A stretch of DNA of 64,000 bases, taken from the NCBI RefSeq assembly GCF_002878395.1, contig NC_061115.1, positions 155,280,064 through 155,344,063 on the forward strand, given 5' to 3'. The stretch's first letter is position 1. Each line of letters begins with the position of its first letter. The stretch is from Capsicum annuum (lineage: Eukaryota > Streptophyta > Magnoliopsida > Solanales > Solanaceae). Under the pieces are notes generated by a model. It ran no database searches. It saw only the letters and a list, made by a program, of their open reading frames with translations, and was not told where the DNA came from. Shown here one piece after another: positions 35,116-47,400 of the stretch. Both the position numbers and the translations under genes were made by a program.

Positions 35116-36623
35116 AGTGTGCAATAATTGTAGAATATTCTATTTCAATATAAAGCTACCTCTTTTCTCTGGTTTATAGATTATAGAGGTGATATTCACA
35201 GAGAGTGGTATTTTCACAGAGAGTGGTATTTCTACATTTTTAACTAATCTTGCTACCATTATTTGAGGAATAACCTTGTCCTATTTATTCTACAAAACTT
35301 TTTCTATTGAATAGTTAAGTGTTGCTTCTCTACTCAATTGATGCAATGTCGCTCAAATATCAGATATGGTGCAACCAAATCCCATTTACTTGCTATAGTT
35401 CTATTTACCAAATATGCACCTACAAATTTAGTGTGTAAGACCAAGTTGTTAGAACTTATCAATAAAAATAGGAAAAATGAAAATTAAATATTTGCTAATT
35501 TTTCTAGTCGTCAGCAGTGGTAACAAAAACGTGTTGCATCCAAATGCATAAGAAAGTGCATGAGGTTGTACAAGTAATAAAGTTTCCCTTATGAGATGGA
35601 TGTATAACCCACAAGGACTTTGTACTCAATAAATATCCAATTCAAATAATTCTTTTAATGTTAAACAAGAGAAATTTGTGACTACAAATAGGTTTGATTT
35701 TATATATTTCTAGACAAACAATAAAGGTAAAGACGTAAAATAGTGGGTTATAAAAAAATATTAAGAAGATTTCCAGGGTCAAGTCATAATTCACAATTAT
35801 GGATAGAAATCCTCTCTTATTGGATTAATCATCTATATTGGTGATTGATTGATGGGGTTACCAACATGATTCAAGAATGGTCATCCCCTATTTTCCATCT
35901 AAACTACTCTCACAACTATATCATTGAGTAGGTATGGGAAGATTTGATTCAAATATATTTATATCTCTTCCCATATAGCAATCAAATAAGTAGAATTAGA
36001 TATACTTCTATCGTAATTTCAACCAATCCCTTAATTATTAAAGAAATGAGCTCATCCCTTACATTTTTCATACTAACATTATATTCCCTTATTTTGTTTT
36101 ATTTTGGGCGCAAAGATTTATTTCAAAGTTAGCTAATCTTTAAAATAATGAAATTAAAAATATAAAAACAAATAATACTTTATAATTAAATCCAAAAAAT
36201 CTAAAAATAGTGCTATATGATGATATTAATAGCCTCAACCCAAAAACAAGGGGTTTTATCCACTCATACCCTAAATAGCAATTACAAAATTTGTAGAGTT
36301 CATACAAGAATCAAGTAATGAAAACTTGTAGTATAAGAACCCTAAGAAAATTCTCTTCTGTGATTTTTCCACCTTAAAATCATCCCAAGTTGTCTAATAA
36401 TAAGTAGAATTAAAGCTATGTGACCTATTTATAGTGTAGGAAAACTTGTAGCCAAAAACCAAGGTTCATACCAACTAAATATCACGGAGTCAACGCTTTA
36501 TGGCACATCCTTATCGTGGAGGCCAACTAGCATGTCACACCTTTATTGTGATAGAGCACTATCCAGCCACCTCATGTCACTCAAACTTCGTTCCTTTTTC
36601 CCTTTGACTCTGTGTCTCATGAA
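35116..36623 (-). other. Probable leader and LTR remnant of Athila-like element
   Basis: This is AT-rich sequence upstream (in minus orientation) of the gag remnant. It contains an exact 20 bp tandem duplication, CACAGAGAGTGGTATTTTCA type, at about 35198-35232. A TATA-like CTATAAATAGG lies on the minus strand at 36424-36434, fitting an LTR promoter. LTR edges and primer-binding site cannot be fixed. An open stretch at 35944-36132 has no domain. Confidence 0.4.
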
Positions 36624-37733
36624 GGCTCTATTTGTTTTTTTTTTATGATTCAGACGTCTGAATCTAAATGCACGTCTGAATTATTAAGGTGTTGCCTCTA
36701 GATCTAAAAACTGAATGATTAAGACTGTTTGTTTTTCAACATCTGAATGTGTAAAAAAACTTATTTGTATACATAATAAAATAAAAAATAAAATTTAAAT
36801 AAAAAATTAATTATATATTAAAAAAGTATGTAATTTAATACAATAAAATTATTAGTATTTGAGTGAAAAAAAATAATTATGTTTGTTAGTGATAGTAGAG
36901 ATGACTTATAATGGTGGTTGCGGTGACAATGATTGATGTTAGTGATTAATATTGTTAATGGTGATAATTGTGATGGTTGGTATTGTAGTGACTATTATGA
37001 TGGTGGCGATTGATGGCTGTGATAGTTATTGTGATGTGACATTGCTTGATGTTAGTAGTTTAAGGTGTGGATTGTGTTGGATGAAACATGAAAGCATGAT
37101 GATTGACGATGTGTTAGTGTTAGTTGGAGATGTTATTTGTTGTGATGGTGGAGATGGTTGTTAGTAGAAATAAATTGTAGCGATGGTACTAGTTGAAGTA
37201 GTGGTAGAGATGGAATTACTAGTGACAATGGTGGTGTCGGTCAAAGAATGTGTAGAGGTTGTGATGTATTAGTGGTAGTAGTGGTGGTGCTAGTTGTGAT
37301 AGATGAGTTGGTTGATAGTAGGGATTGGTCGCTAGTGGTTGTTGATTGTTGTGCAATTGACAACAACGGTGGTGGTGAATATAATTAGAATAAAAGAGGT
37401 AGTAGGTGTGAAAGTGGTTGACAATTGTAGTTGGTAGTCGCATTTTTTATCGATGGTGGTTGTGATGGTAGAGGTGGTTGGTGGTGGTGGGTGGTAGTTC
37501 ACATTGGTGACGGTGGCAGAGGTGGTTAGTGGTGGTAACTGCTGATTATGAATAGAATGATGAATATTATCCAACACCAGAATATCCTTTTAAACCTATT
37601 AAGACTTGGTTCTAGATCTGAATGATTTAGACCTATTAAGAGTTAAAACCTTAATACAAAACAAATTCAGTTGATGATTTGAAGTATGAACCATTCAGAT
37701 TCAGTCATCCATTAAGTGCAAACAAATGAGTCC
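36624..37733. mobile_element. hAT-like non-autonomous DNA transposon (about 1.1 kb)
   Basis: Imperfect terminal inverted repeats: GGCTCTATTTGTTT at the left and, reversed, GGACTCATTTGTTT at the right, with similarity continuing through ATGATTCAG/GGATGACTGAATC. Clusters of subterminal CTGAAT/ATTCAG motifs appear at both ends, as is usual in hAT elements. The left interior is AT-rich (36770-36880) and the centre is a degenerate GTGGTG/GATGGT repeat. There is no transposase. Flanking 8-mers (CTCATGAA, TAAGACAC) do not match, so a target duplication is not evident. Confidence 0.6.
36900..37545 (+). repeat. Degenerate GTGGTG/GATGGT-rich repeat
   Basis: This is a G/T-rich, C-poor low-complexity tract of trinucleotide-like units (GTGGTA, GATGGT, GTTGTG) inside the hAT-like element. 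It explains the His/Thr-rich open stretches on the minus strand (37219-37577), which are not genes. Confidence 0.7.
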
Positions 37734-38445
37734 TAAGACACCGATATCCAATATTTTGGTAATCCAAACACTCTCATAATCGATCTTTAATCCCTTTCCA
37801 TGGATTTAAAGGCATCACATCTCATTCTAAGTAAGTTTTAGGCTTCATCTTTATATTATTCATTTTAAGGAGTGTCATGTGAGAAAATCCGTAGCTTTCA
37901 TCTTTAAGCTTAGCGGTATTTTTTCAACATAGGCTCAATACTCTAGCAATATTATCCAACATAAAAGTTAATCACATATGTTAGTTCATGGAAGCAAATT
38001 AACAAAAATACATGAGAGTATAATTGATTTAACTCTAGAACTAAGCCATCATATGAGTATAAACTAAAATTTTGACATATTAAATATGCCCATGATAATG
38101 ATACGGTGATGATCCAAGTTAGATTTTGAGTTTCTAGTAATAATGTTAAGATTTCTAGAACAACTTTAAGGGAGGAAGAGAGTCGGCCTATTATTATCTC
38201 AGTATATTTCTTGCACTTTTTCATTAGGACACTTTACTTTTGCCATGTGTACTAGGGCCATAATATAACTAATGTCCATCATCCGTATACAAATTATGTC
38301 AATTATCAATTCTTAACATGAGGTGTATTAGTTCAATAAATAGTTTAAATCATACTCCATTATGCTATAAATTATAGTCCAATTACATATACCTTAGTAC
38401 TCATGTACTCCTTTTTTACAATACACTCAATCCCATGAACTCATG
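37734..38445. other. Left flank of element F, unassigned
   Basis: Nothing coding or repetitive is recognised. The last five bases (TCATG, 38441-38445) form the left target duplication of element F. Confidence 0.4.
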
Positions 38446-41096
38446 TGTAACACCCAACATTCTTAAGCTAGAAATCAAACCGTAATTTCTACATGTGTAA
38501 ACTCTAATCACATGATTTATCTTTGAATATATGTGTAATGATCTTTATCCTAGTGTGTGAAGTGCTTATGATGTGAAAATTTTTCATACGAATCACTTAG
38601 AGCAAAGTCGAGCTAAGAGCCTTTGATTCGGTCAAATTTTGGTATTTAATTCTATAAGGGTCAACTTTTTACATATATAGCTTTTTATATATGTGGAATT
38701 TTTAAGCTCAAGACCCACCCAATTTTAGATAATTGAATTAGATTTCAAATGATACAAATTTTTCCTTAATCTAATACCCGAGAGAAAAGTTATGATCATT
38801 ATCGTCAGAACTAGTAATTTGACACAATAGCACCGCGACATGGGACAAAGTTACCGCTTCTAGCTTCAAGATGGGAGCAATGTTTTCCTACATCCATAAA
38901 TACAAGCCCAAAGGGTATTTTATTAAATTCCCCTTGCACCCAAGCACCCAAGTGATGGATTAAAACACCAAAAGGGCATTATTTGCCCATTTTTCATCAT
39001 CAAATCCATATATAAACCCTTTCCTTCCCATGAACAAAAATCACAACCCTTTTCCCTAATTAATCCAAGAAATTAAGCTTCTAAGTTAAAGAATCTCCAA
39101 GAAAACATCAAGAATAGGGTTTCTTTCAAAAGGTCATCATTCAAGTTCCAAGATTCAAGCATTCTTCTTCAAGAATTTTAGGGTTCAAGTTCCAATTTCA
39201 AGTTTCTTCAAGAATTCGTTCAATTAAGGTTTGTGGATGTTCATCAATGGTTCCTTTCATGCATTAAGCCCAAAAACCCCTTTTTGAGTAAAGTGTCTGT
39301 TTTTCCTCTATTGTGAAGTTTATTAGGTTCAAGATGAGTTAAATTCATGTTCTTTCTTAGTATATTGAAATAAATTCATGTCCAAGTATGATTTCATGAA
39401 AAGTTATGTTATCTCAAGTTTAAAGATTCAATATCCCGTGTCATATTCAAGTGGATTTCATGTTATAATATAATGTTATGACCATAATCACGTAACCATT
39501 TTTTCCCATGTTTTAAGACATTCCCATGTTCAAGTTCATGATTTTCACATGTTTGATGAAATGTCTATGTTTTGAGTCTTTGAACCATGCTCCCATACTA
39601 TAGTTTTTAAGCTTTGTTATAGTATCTTATGGTCATTTAGTGTTGGCGGGTTATGAAAACTCGATACTTATGTGTTTACATTATTTCTATTTTTCAAGTA
39701 ACAAGTCAGTCAGACCATGATTTTAATATCATATTCAGAACACCATGATCGTGTTAAGCATTATCAGTTTATGTGTTATAATTACCTCAGAATATGTATG
39801 CACTATTATTTTTAGAATACCATGAGTTGAGATTATCAGTTATCATTTATCAGTGCATGCACCAGTTAGTATTTTAGTGTCTTTCATTTAGGAGTAAAAT
39901 TTAGCAGTGAGTGTGAATTGTGGGTTCAGTGTATCCCACTTCCCCAGAAACTACGTGCCACCATAGGTTTAGGGGCCTCGCTAGAGAGTGTTTCCCCTTT
40001 GTCCAATATGGGCTCAGTTTAGTGATCTCTATGGTTCAAGTTCTACTCTGATGGCAAGTAAAACAACTATTTTCAACATGGGTCAGATGTTGGACTCCAT
40101 GATAGCTCACATGGTTTATGTCGATTACATGATAGCTACCATAGTTTCAGTTAGTATTTAGTTTATCTCAGTTTAGGTTGCATGACCAAGTATACAATTA
40201 TTTAGATATTCAGATATCAATCATTCAGTTATACAGATTATTCCAGCACATGTTTATGCTTGGTCTTGCATTCTTTATTTTTCATGTTTATGTTTTTATG
40301 CTAAGTATCTACACATAACTCTTAGTTCAGGTTTACAGTATGTCCAACTTTGCATGAGATTTACATACAGTATTTGTGTTATACCATATCCTAGATTCAG
40401 TTCTAGTTATTCTACAAAATCAAAGATTTAAGAAACTATGCATAGTGATTCACCAGCTTATCATATCATGTTTGTTACTCATGTTTTAAGATACTTCATC
40501 TTTCAGTTAATTTCATTCATATGATTAGTCTACTTGCACTTAGTATACATTAAGATTATGTTCCTAATCAGTTATACTTATTGCATTCACCCTCACTTAC
40601 TCAGTACATTTCAAAGTATTGATCAACATATATGTCTATATGCTACACTATCTCATAATATAGGTCCCAATTGTAGTTTACACATCATACTCAGGGAGTT
40701 TGAATATTCTAAATAGCAGGTGATGAGTTCACTTTTTTCGGGGACTCCAGTCAGTTGTAGTTCATGTAATTTATTTTAATTATTCATATGTATTGATTAG
40801 TGGTAGTTGGATTTATTTCCTAGCTATCTATAGCCAGTATAGTAGAGGCTTCATAGATAGTCAGTCAGAGTAATGATATTGTAAATCAAGTTCTTTTTTC
40901 AAATGTATCATGTTGTAAACTTATTCAAACATTCAATAAGATTTTCTCATGATTATGCTTCCACCCAATAAATTATGTTTTGTTATATACATATTAATTG
41001 AGTCTCTCAACAATATGCCAGTTCATGGGTTAGCATGGGATCACTTGTGGCTCCAAGCACCATGTTATGATTAGAGAGTAGCCTTAGGTCATGATA
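38446..41096 (+). mobile_element. 5' LTR of element F
   Basis: It starts TGTAACACCCAAC and ends near GTCATGATA. The U3-like block lies at about 38735-38800, followed by a modest GC-rich stretch. A clear TATA box TATATAAA lies at 39009-39016, then CTT/CAAG-rich leader sequence. One copy of the 40 bp unit that is triplicated in the 3' LTR is present at about 41013-41052. Confidence 0.85.
39009..39016 (+). promoter_or_regulatory. TATA box in F 5' LTR
   Basis: TATATAAA is followed by CCC, as in many plant LTR promoters. The equivalent site in the 3' LTR (near 44748) reads ATATGTTAAA and is lost. Confidence 0.5.
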
Positions 41097-41098
41097 AC

Positions 41099-41113
41099 GT
41101 TGGTATCAGATCC
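41099..41113 (+). other. Primer-binding site, element F (one-base decay)
   Basis: TTGGTATCAGATCCC, two to three bases after the LTR end, differs from the tRNA-Met complement TTGGTATCAGAGCC at one position within the core match. Confidence 0.8.
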
Positions 41114-41230
41114 CACAGTTTATGTGTCCTAGGGAGTCTATGAAGTCGTGTCAAGTAAAGTCTTGTGGAATAGTACAGAGACGTCTGTACTTTTCTTCAA
41201 GAGGCTATAAGGCATTTAAGCAATGTTTCT

Positions 41231-42119
41231 CTTCTTTCATGTCTCAGATCATGCAGTAGAAGGTTTCTCTAAGGAAATTATGCAGAATCTTATGTTAATT
41301 CATTAATACCACCTCTGCCTTATTCTTAAAGCAATAGAAATAGCTAGCTTAAATTTTTATAGATAAAGGTTTCTCAGACAGTCCCCACAGACAATTATGG
41401 GATTCCACGCAGGCTCAAAAGTATCCCATCAGTGTTTTTAAGTTTCATAGTTTGAAATATTTCATTCATGTTCTTAAAAATCATGTACTAAGATAAAGTC
41501 ATATATGCCCTCATATCCTTTCTCATAATTATATGATAGTATATGATCTAGAGTTAGAAGCATGATCCCAGGAGTTTAGCAGTAGTAAAGTGGGGATAGA
41601 GTTTTTATGTGCTTAGTAGCATGTTGATTCTAAATTAAGTATAATGATTTGTGTTTGATCTAGAGGTGTATCCAATGTGATATGAGATTGTATTATTTCC
41701 AAGTTTTAATAGTGTGTGTGCTTAGGTAGTACCCTTGAATTGGTAAGTGTGAATGAGGCTATGTAGTATATGATATTGTTATTAGCTAACTTATGAGTTA
41801 TAGGTTGATGATGTTGGGTATGTTCGTGTAATGATGATTCTTATGGTTTAGGGAAAACTATAAGTTTAGAGATGTGATATTAGTAGGCCATGAAGTAAGT
41901 TAGTATGGTTAATTAAAGGTTTGGGGATATCCATGTTAAGTGTTTGAATCTAACTTTTAATTATGGATGGTTGAGCTAATAGAAAGAAAAGTTAAGATTT
42001 TAGATGGTGTGAACTCCGGGTATAGTGATACTTTTGAAGTTTCTTAATTAGTTAGTGTTTGAGTTATTATATGATGACTATTGAGTCTATAAAAAGATAA
42101 GAGTCGTATCTCAAAAGGA
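41231..42119 (+). other. Internal F sequence where gag is expected
   Basis: This stretch takes the place of gag between leader and protease remnant. I see no gag motif, zinc knuckle or long frame. It is either decayed past recognition or replaced by unrelated sequence. Confidence 0.4.
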
Positions 42120-42770
42120 AGTACTAGCAAAGGGTTTTACACTTTTATGTACAGTATTTCAGGGCGAGTTTAGTATTTATTTGTATTGTTATATCTAGGG
42201 ATGTAAAGTAAAGTGGTTAAATTCCAATTTAGAGTTTATTAAAGTGGTCCATAAACTTAGAATGATAGGTTAAATCTAAAGGGGAGATGATAGAACAAGA
42301 AACCAGGTTAGGCTCTCAGATTCTAGTAGTGATACCAGTATATTGTAGAACAATAGAAATGAAGGATGATGCCCAACCTATTCTTATCCCATTGCAAAGT
42401 TTTGTACTTCAATCATCATAATATCTACTCATGCCTTACATGTTAGCTCTATGATCATAGCTTATACTCATGCACTTTCCATAGAATTATGTAAGCTCCA
42501 AGTTCTTGGAATGAGGAGTTCAAGTTCACTCAGTAGTACAAATCATATTCCCTGAAATTATGAACTCCAAACTCAGGTCATACATCTCATGACTTATGTC
42601 TCATGCTTTATAGAATGTTTAGTTCTAGGTACTTATGGTACACCCTTAATGACTAATGAAATTCAGATTATGTCATGTATATCCTCAATTTTGATCTCGG
42701 TAATAAATCCATGTCGTGGACACTCTATTCCTTAGGCCTCAGCTAAGTGTACAAGTTATGCACAGTATTT
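42120..42770 (+). other. Protease remnant and conserved tail, element F
   Basis: 42120-42290 aligns by eye with A's decayed protease DNA (e.g. AGTGGTTAAATTC and CATAAACTTAGAATGAT). 42290-42760 aligns with A's non-coding tail in the same order, with GATTCTAGTAGTGATACCAG, CTCATGCCTTACATGT, GGAGTTCAAGTT, AACTCCAAACTCAGGTCATA and TTAATGACTAATGAAATTCA. Stops are frequent in all frames, so what is conserved is DNA or RNA, not protein. Confidence 0.7.
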
Positions 42771-43834
42771 TTTCATACCTCAGGTCCTCATGTTCTAACT
42801 TTCAGTGACCTCTCCTTATGTAATGATTGTGGTGATGGACAATTTTTTTAGATGGGTAGAGTAAATATTTCTTAGGGAATAAAGATTATTGTATGCTTGT
42901 TTTATGTAAGGCTATTAGGTTGAAGTAAGATTGAAGCAAAGCTTTTGGGATATGTCATGGTTAGTTAAGAATTCTAGGTGTGTCTTTTTAAGAATAGTGC
43001 AAGATAGTTATTATTGATAGAGATTTAGAGAATATGAGAAAGATCCTTTTATAGGTGCTTGCCTAGAAGTTTGTAGGTGGTTATAATGATAGGTTTGAAT
43101 GTCATATTGGTATATAAGTAGATGGGTGCATTGTGTGCTTGTAAATTCCTAATAAGAGGTTGAATTCAGTGGTTGGAGTGGTAAGAAAAAAATTTCTTAA
43201 GATAGGAGTTGTGAAAATGCATGGGGTGTCAAATTCATGGTTTACACTAATATTATCGTGTTATGTGCAGTACCTTGTGATTTCATGTTAAGCTTGAACA
43301 CGTGCAAGAGAATGTAGTTCAACTCAGACTTTGTCTTGAGTAGTTATTTGTACCTATGTGAGTATTTAAGGAGAGAGGCTAAGCTTGAATTGGGTGCATT
43401 GCCTAAGGAATAGTAATTCTATCGTAGTTTATGTTTCATAGCCCTATGTTCTACGATACAGATTTATAGCTATATAAAGAGTCCTTACTCATATATTTTA
43501 TTCTGATCATGCCCAAGTTCTTTGATCCATACTGTTATTTGAACTTCTTAGAAAGAGTGTTGAAGAAATACTCTAGTTGGGCATAAGCTTTTAGTATAAT
43601 TCAGTCTGTATAGCCAGTAATTTAGTTTTATAGTCAACAGAAAAGTTTCTATGGTTTTTCCATCTTTCAATCTAGTCTTAGTATCTGAAGTTTCATGAGT
43701 ATGGCCATTTCAAGTGGTAATTTGTTTGCATCCCTATAAATTGTATGTTCAGTTCATGCATCATGTTTCAGATTCAGATATTCAATCATGATACAGTTCA
43801 TAAGTGTCACGTGCATCATCTTATTCTTCCTTGG
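42771..43834 (+). other. Extra sequence in F not shared with A, B or C
   Basis: About 1.06 kb separates the conserved tail from the first polypurine-like tract; in A these two are nearly adjacent. No coding similarity is seen. The part near 43320-43400 resembles 47300-47400 in the right flank of F. Confidence 0.45.
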
Positions 43835-44182
43835 TATTTCAGCCAAGTCAATATCATTTGGGGGCGAAAGATTCCATGGGGGAGATGTTGTAATACACCG
43901 AGTTTTTATGTCCAAAACCTCTCAAATTTTCTTTATAAAACCAGATCCAGCCTGATGTAATGGTTACACATAAGTTGAATCTGTCATTTATATCTCAACC
44001 TCATAACTATTCTCATGTCATTACTTGTATTCACAAAATTAGTTCAATTCATGAATCATGCTCAGAATCAATTATGCAATCATGTTCCAAGTCATACATG
44101 TTAAGTATATAGTCACAGTTAGCTTAGTATTCTATGTCTAACTAGTCTCATTCGAGGATGAATGATTCCAAGGGGGACATAA
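43835..44182 (+). other. Doubled polypurine tracts and spacer, element F
   Basis: First tract: ATGGGGGAGATG at about 43877-43888, followed by TGTAATACACC that looks like an LTR start. Then comes a spacer of about 280 bp similar to A's (ATATCTCAACCTCATAAC, TGTCATTACTTGTAT). The second tract, CCAAGGGGGACATAA (44168-44182), lies directly before the 3' LTR. The second is the functional one by position. Confidence 0.7.
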
Positions 44183-46887
44183 TATAACATTTCACATTCT
44201 TGATCTAGAAATCAAACCGTCATTTCTATGTGTGTAAACTCTAATACCATGATTTATCTTTAAATACATATTTCATGATCCTTATCCTATTGTTTGTTGT
44301 GCTTATGAGGTGAAAAATCTTCATTGGAGTCACTTAGAGCAAAGTCGAGCTAAGAGCCTTTGATTCGGCCAAAGTTTTGAATTCGATTCTACAAGGGTCA
44401 GATTTTAACATGTATAAATTTTTATATATATTGAATTTTTCAGCTCAAGACCCATCAGATTATAGATGATTTAATTATCTTTTTAACGATATAAATTTTG
44501 CCTAAATCAAATACCCGAGCAAAAAGTTATGATCATTTTCGTCAGAACCAGTAAGCTGCCGCAATAATGCTGCGATGCGAGACTAAGATTCCAAGTCTTG
44601 CTCCATGACATGGAGTAATGTTTTCGTGCATCCATAAATACAAGCCCAAAGGGAATTGTAGTCAATTTCCCTTGCCCCCAATCACTCAAGTGACGGATTA
44701 AAATACCAAAAGGGCATTATTTACCCACTTTACATCATCAAATCCATATGTTAAATGTTCCCTTCCCTTCCCAAGAAAAAAAAATCCAAACTCTTTTCCC
44801 TAATAAATCCAAGAATCAAGCTTCCAAGTTCAACAATCTTTAGGAAAAATCAAGAATAGGGTTTCTTTCACAAGTTCATAATTCAAGCATTCTTCCTTAA
44901 GAATTCAATGGTTTAGGTTCCAATTTCAAGTTTCTTCAAGTATTTGTTCAATTAAGGTATATGGATGTTCATCAATGGGTACTTTTACCCATTTAGCCCA
45001 AAATGCCCTTTTTAAGTATAGTATTACTTTTTCCTCTATTGTGAAGTTTATTATTTTCAAGATGAGTTAAATACATGTTCTTCCATAGTATTTTGAACTA
45101 AATTCATGTTCAAGTATGATTCCATGAATAGTTAGGTTATCTCATGTTTTATGATTCAATCTCCTATGTCATATTCAAGTGTATTTCATGTTATAACGTC
45201 TAGTTATGATCTTAGTCCCATAACCATATTGTTTCCCCATGTTTTAAGACATTCCCATGTTCAAGTTTGTGATTTTCACATGTTTGATGAAATGTATATG
45301 TTTTGGGTCAATGAACCATGATCCCATACTATAGCTTGTAAGCTTTGTTATCGTATTTTATGGTCATTTAGTGCTGGGGGGTTATGAACACCCAATACCT
45401 ATGTGTTTTACATAATTTACACTTTTTAAGTAATAAGTCAGACCTTGATTTTAATATCAAAATCAGAACACCATTATTATGTTGAGAATTATAGGTTTAT
45501 GTGTATAGTTACTGTAGAATTCGGATGAGCTATTATTTTAAGAATACCATGACTTAAGCTTACCAGTTATCAGTTATTAGTGAATGCACCAGTTAGTATT
45601 TCAGAGTCTTTCAGTTAGGAATAGGATTTAGCACCGAGTGGGAAGTATGGGTTCACCGCATCCTACTTCTCCACAAACTACGTACCACCATAAGTTTAAA
45701 GGCCTCTCCCGAAAGTGTTTCCCCCTTGTCCAATATGGGCTCAGTTTAGTGCTCACTCCAGTTCAAGTTCTACTCAGATAACAAGGATATAACAAAATTC
45801 TCAAGGTGCGTCAAATGTTGAACTCCCTGATAGCTCACATGGTTTATGTTGGTTACATGATAGCGTCTATAGTTTCAGTCATTATTTAGTTTATCTCAGT
45901 TCAGGTTTGCATGACCAAGTATACAGTTATTCAATTACACAGATTATTTCAGTATATGTTTATTCTTGGTCTTGCATTCTCAGACTTACATGTTTATGTT
46001 TTCATGCTCAGTATCTATATATGACCCTCAGTTTAGGTATACAACATATCCAACTTAGCATGAGATTCACATAAAGTATTTGTGTTATACCATATCCTAG
46101 ATATAGTTTACTTATTCTAAGAAATTAAAGATTTAATAAACTAAGTGTAGTTATTCAACAGCTTATCAGATCATGTTTGTTACTCATGTTTTAAGATACT
46201 TCAGAATTCATATTATTTAAGTCTCTTGGAGTCTACTTGCACTTAGCATGCATGTTTTAAGATTGTGTTCCTAATCAGTTTTACTTATTGCATTCACCCA
46301 ACATACTCAGTACATTCCAAAGTACTGATCCATATATATGTCTATGTTCTGCATTGTCTCGTAATGTAGGTACCAGTTGTAGCCAACACATCATACTCAA
46401 GTAGTTTGCAGATTCTAACCAGTAGGTGATGAGTTTTTATGTTTTTGGGACTACAGTCAGTTGTAGTTCATGTAATTTATTTTAATTATTCATATGTATT
46501 AATTTGTGGTATTTGGATGAATTTCTCAACTATCTATAGTTAGTATAGTAGAGGCTTCATAGATAGTCTGTCTGAGTCATGATATTGTAAATCAAGTTCT
46601 TTCTTCAGATGTATCATGTTGTAAACTTATTCAGTATTACATTCAATAAGATTTTCTCATGATTATGCTTCCACCTTGTAAATTATGTTTTTTTTATATA
46701 CATATTAAATAAGTTCCTCAACAGTATGCTAGTTCATGGGTTAGCTTGGTATCACGCTAAACAGTATGCTAGTTCATGGATTAGCATGGGATCACGCTCA
46801 ATAGTATGTCAATTCATGGGTTAGCTTAGGATCATTTATGGTTCCAAGCACCGATTTACGACTAGGGGGTAGTCTCAGATCAGGACA
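44183..46887 (+). mobile_element. 3' LTR of element F
   Basis: This 2705 bp LTR starts TATAAC, where the 5' LTR has TGTAAC (terminal G lost), and ends GGACA before the target duplication. The U3-like block is at about 44477-44535. It differs from the 5' LTR by many substitutions, and by a 40 bp unit present three times instead of once. Confidence 0.85.
46721..46840 (+). repeat. 40 bp triplication at end of F 3' LTR
   Basis: Three head-to-tail units of exactly 40 bp (46721-46760, 46761-46800, 46801-46840) each carry AGTATG, TTCATGG, TTAGC and GATCA/TATCA. The 5' LTR has one (about 41013-41052). Confidence 0.8.
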
Positions 46888-46892
46888 TCATG

Positions 46893-47400
46893 AAATGTCC
46901 TTAATAACTTTTAAAATTATGCTACACCATATTTTTTCTCATATCAGATCTTTTTAATTACTTCACTTCTGTGTTACTATATCTTCCCCACCTGAATGCA
47001 TAAGTATGAACAGTATTCTCCCCTATTCTAGACACTCTTGATGTAGTTCTTCAATATTCCTCCTTATGTTTTAATGGTTATTTGATGGCAGCTAAGTGAA
47101 TGGCTTGACTTATTTTGTTGATTTCCCTGTAGATAATGATTTTTTGTTGTTAGAAACTCCTTAATTAGAACTTAAGGTTGATTATTTAAGGTTGTAGAAT
47201 AAATATATTTTGTGGGTGATATCTCCAAGTAGATATCGAATACAAAATCTTATAGTTGAGATAATGATGGTCATTTTAATGATAGTGTTTTATATCTTTG
47301 AGTTTGGCTCAAACAGAGTAAGAGCATATAATTAGACTTTGCCTTTAGTAGTTATCTGCAGTGTACCCATAAGAGAGGTAATGAATTTAAGCTAATTAAG
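46893..47400. other. Right flank of element F, unassigned
   Basis: No gene is recognised. 47300-47400 resembles F internal 43320-43400 (shared ACTTTG-CTT-AGTAGTTAT pattern), so it may be an older relative of F's extra segment. Confidence 0.4.

Larger units (their letters stand above)
38441..46892 (+). mobile_element. Element F, complete LARD-like LTR retrotransposon
   Basis: The element body, 38446-46887, is flanked by identical TCATG target duplications (38441-38445, 46888-46892), so its ends are certain. LTRs are 2651 and 2705 bp with a 3.1 kb internal region. No gag or RT frame is open. The internal plan is leader, unassigned 0.9 kb, protease remnant, conserved tail, about 1.1 kb of unshared sequence, first polypurine-like tract, spacer, true polypurine tract. 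It belongs with A, B and C by these internal parts although its LTRs differ. Confidence 0.88.

Noticed and set aside
37219..37577. Overlapping His/Thr-rich frames on the minus strand
   Set aside because: They are translations of the degenerate GTGGTG/GATGGT repeat and have no other support.
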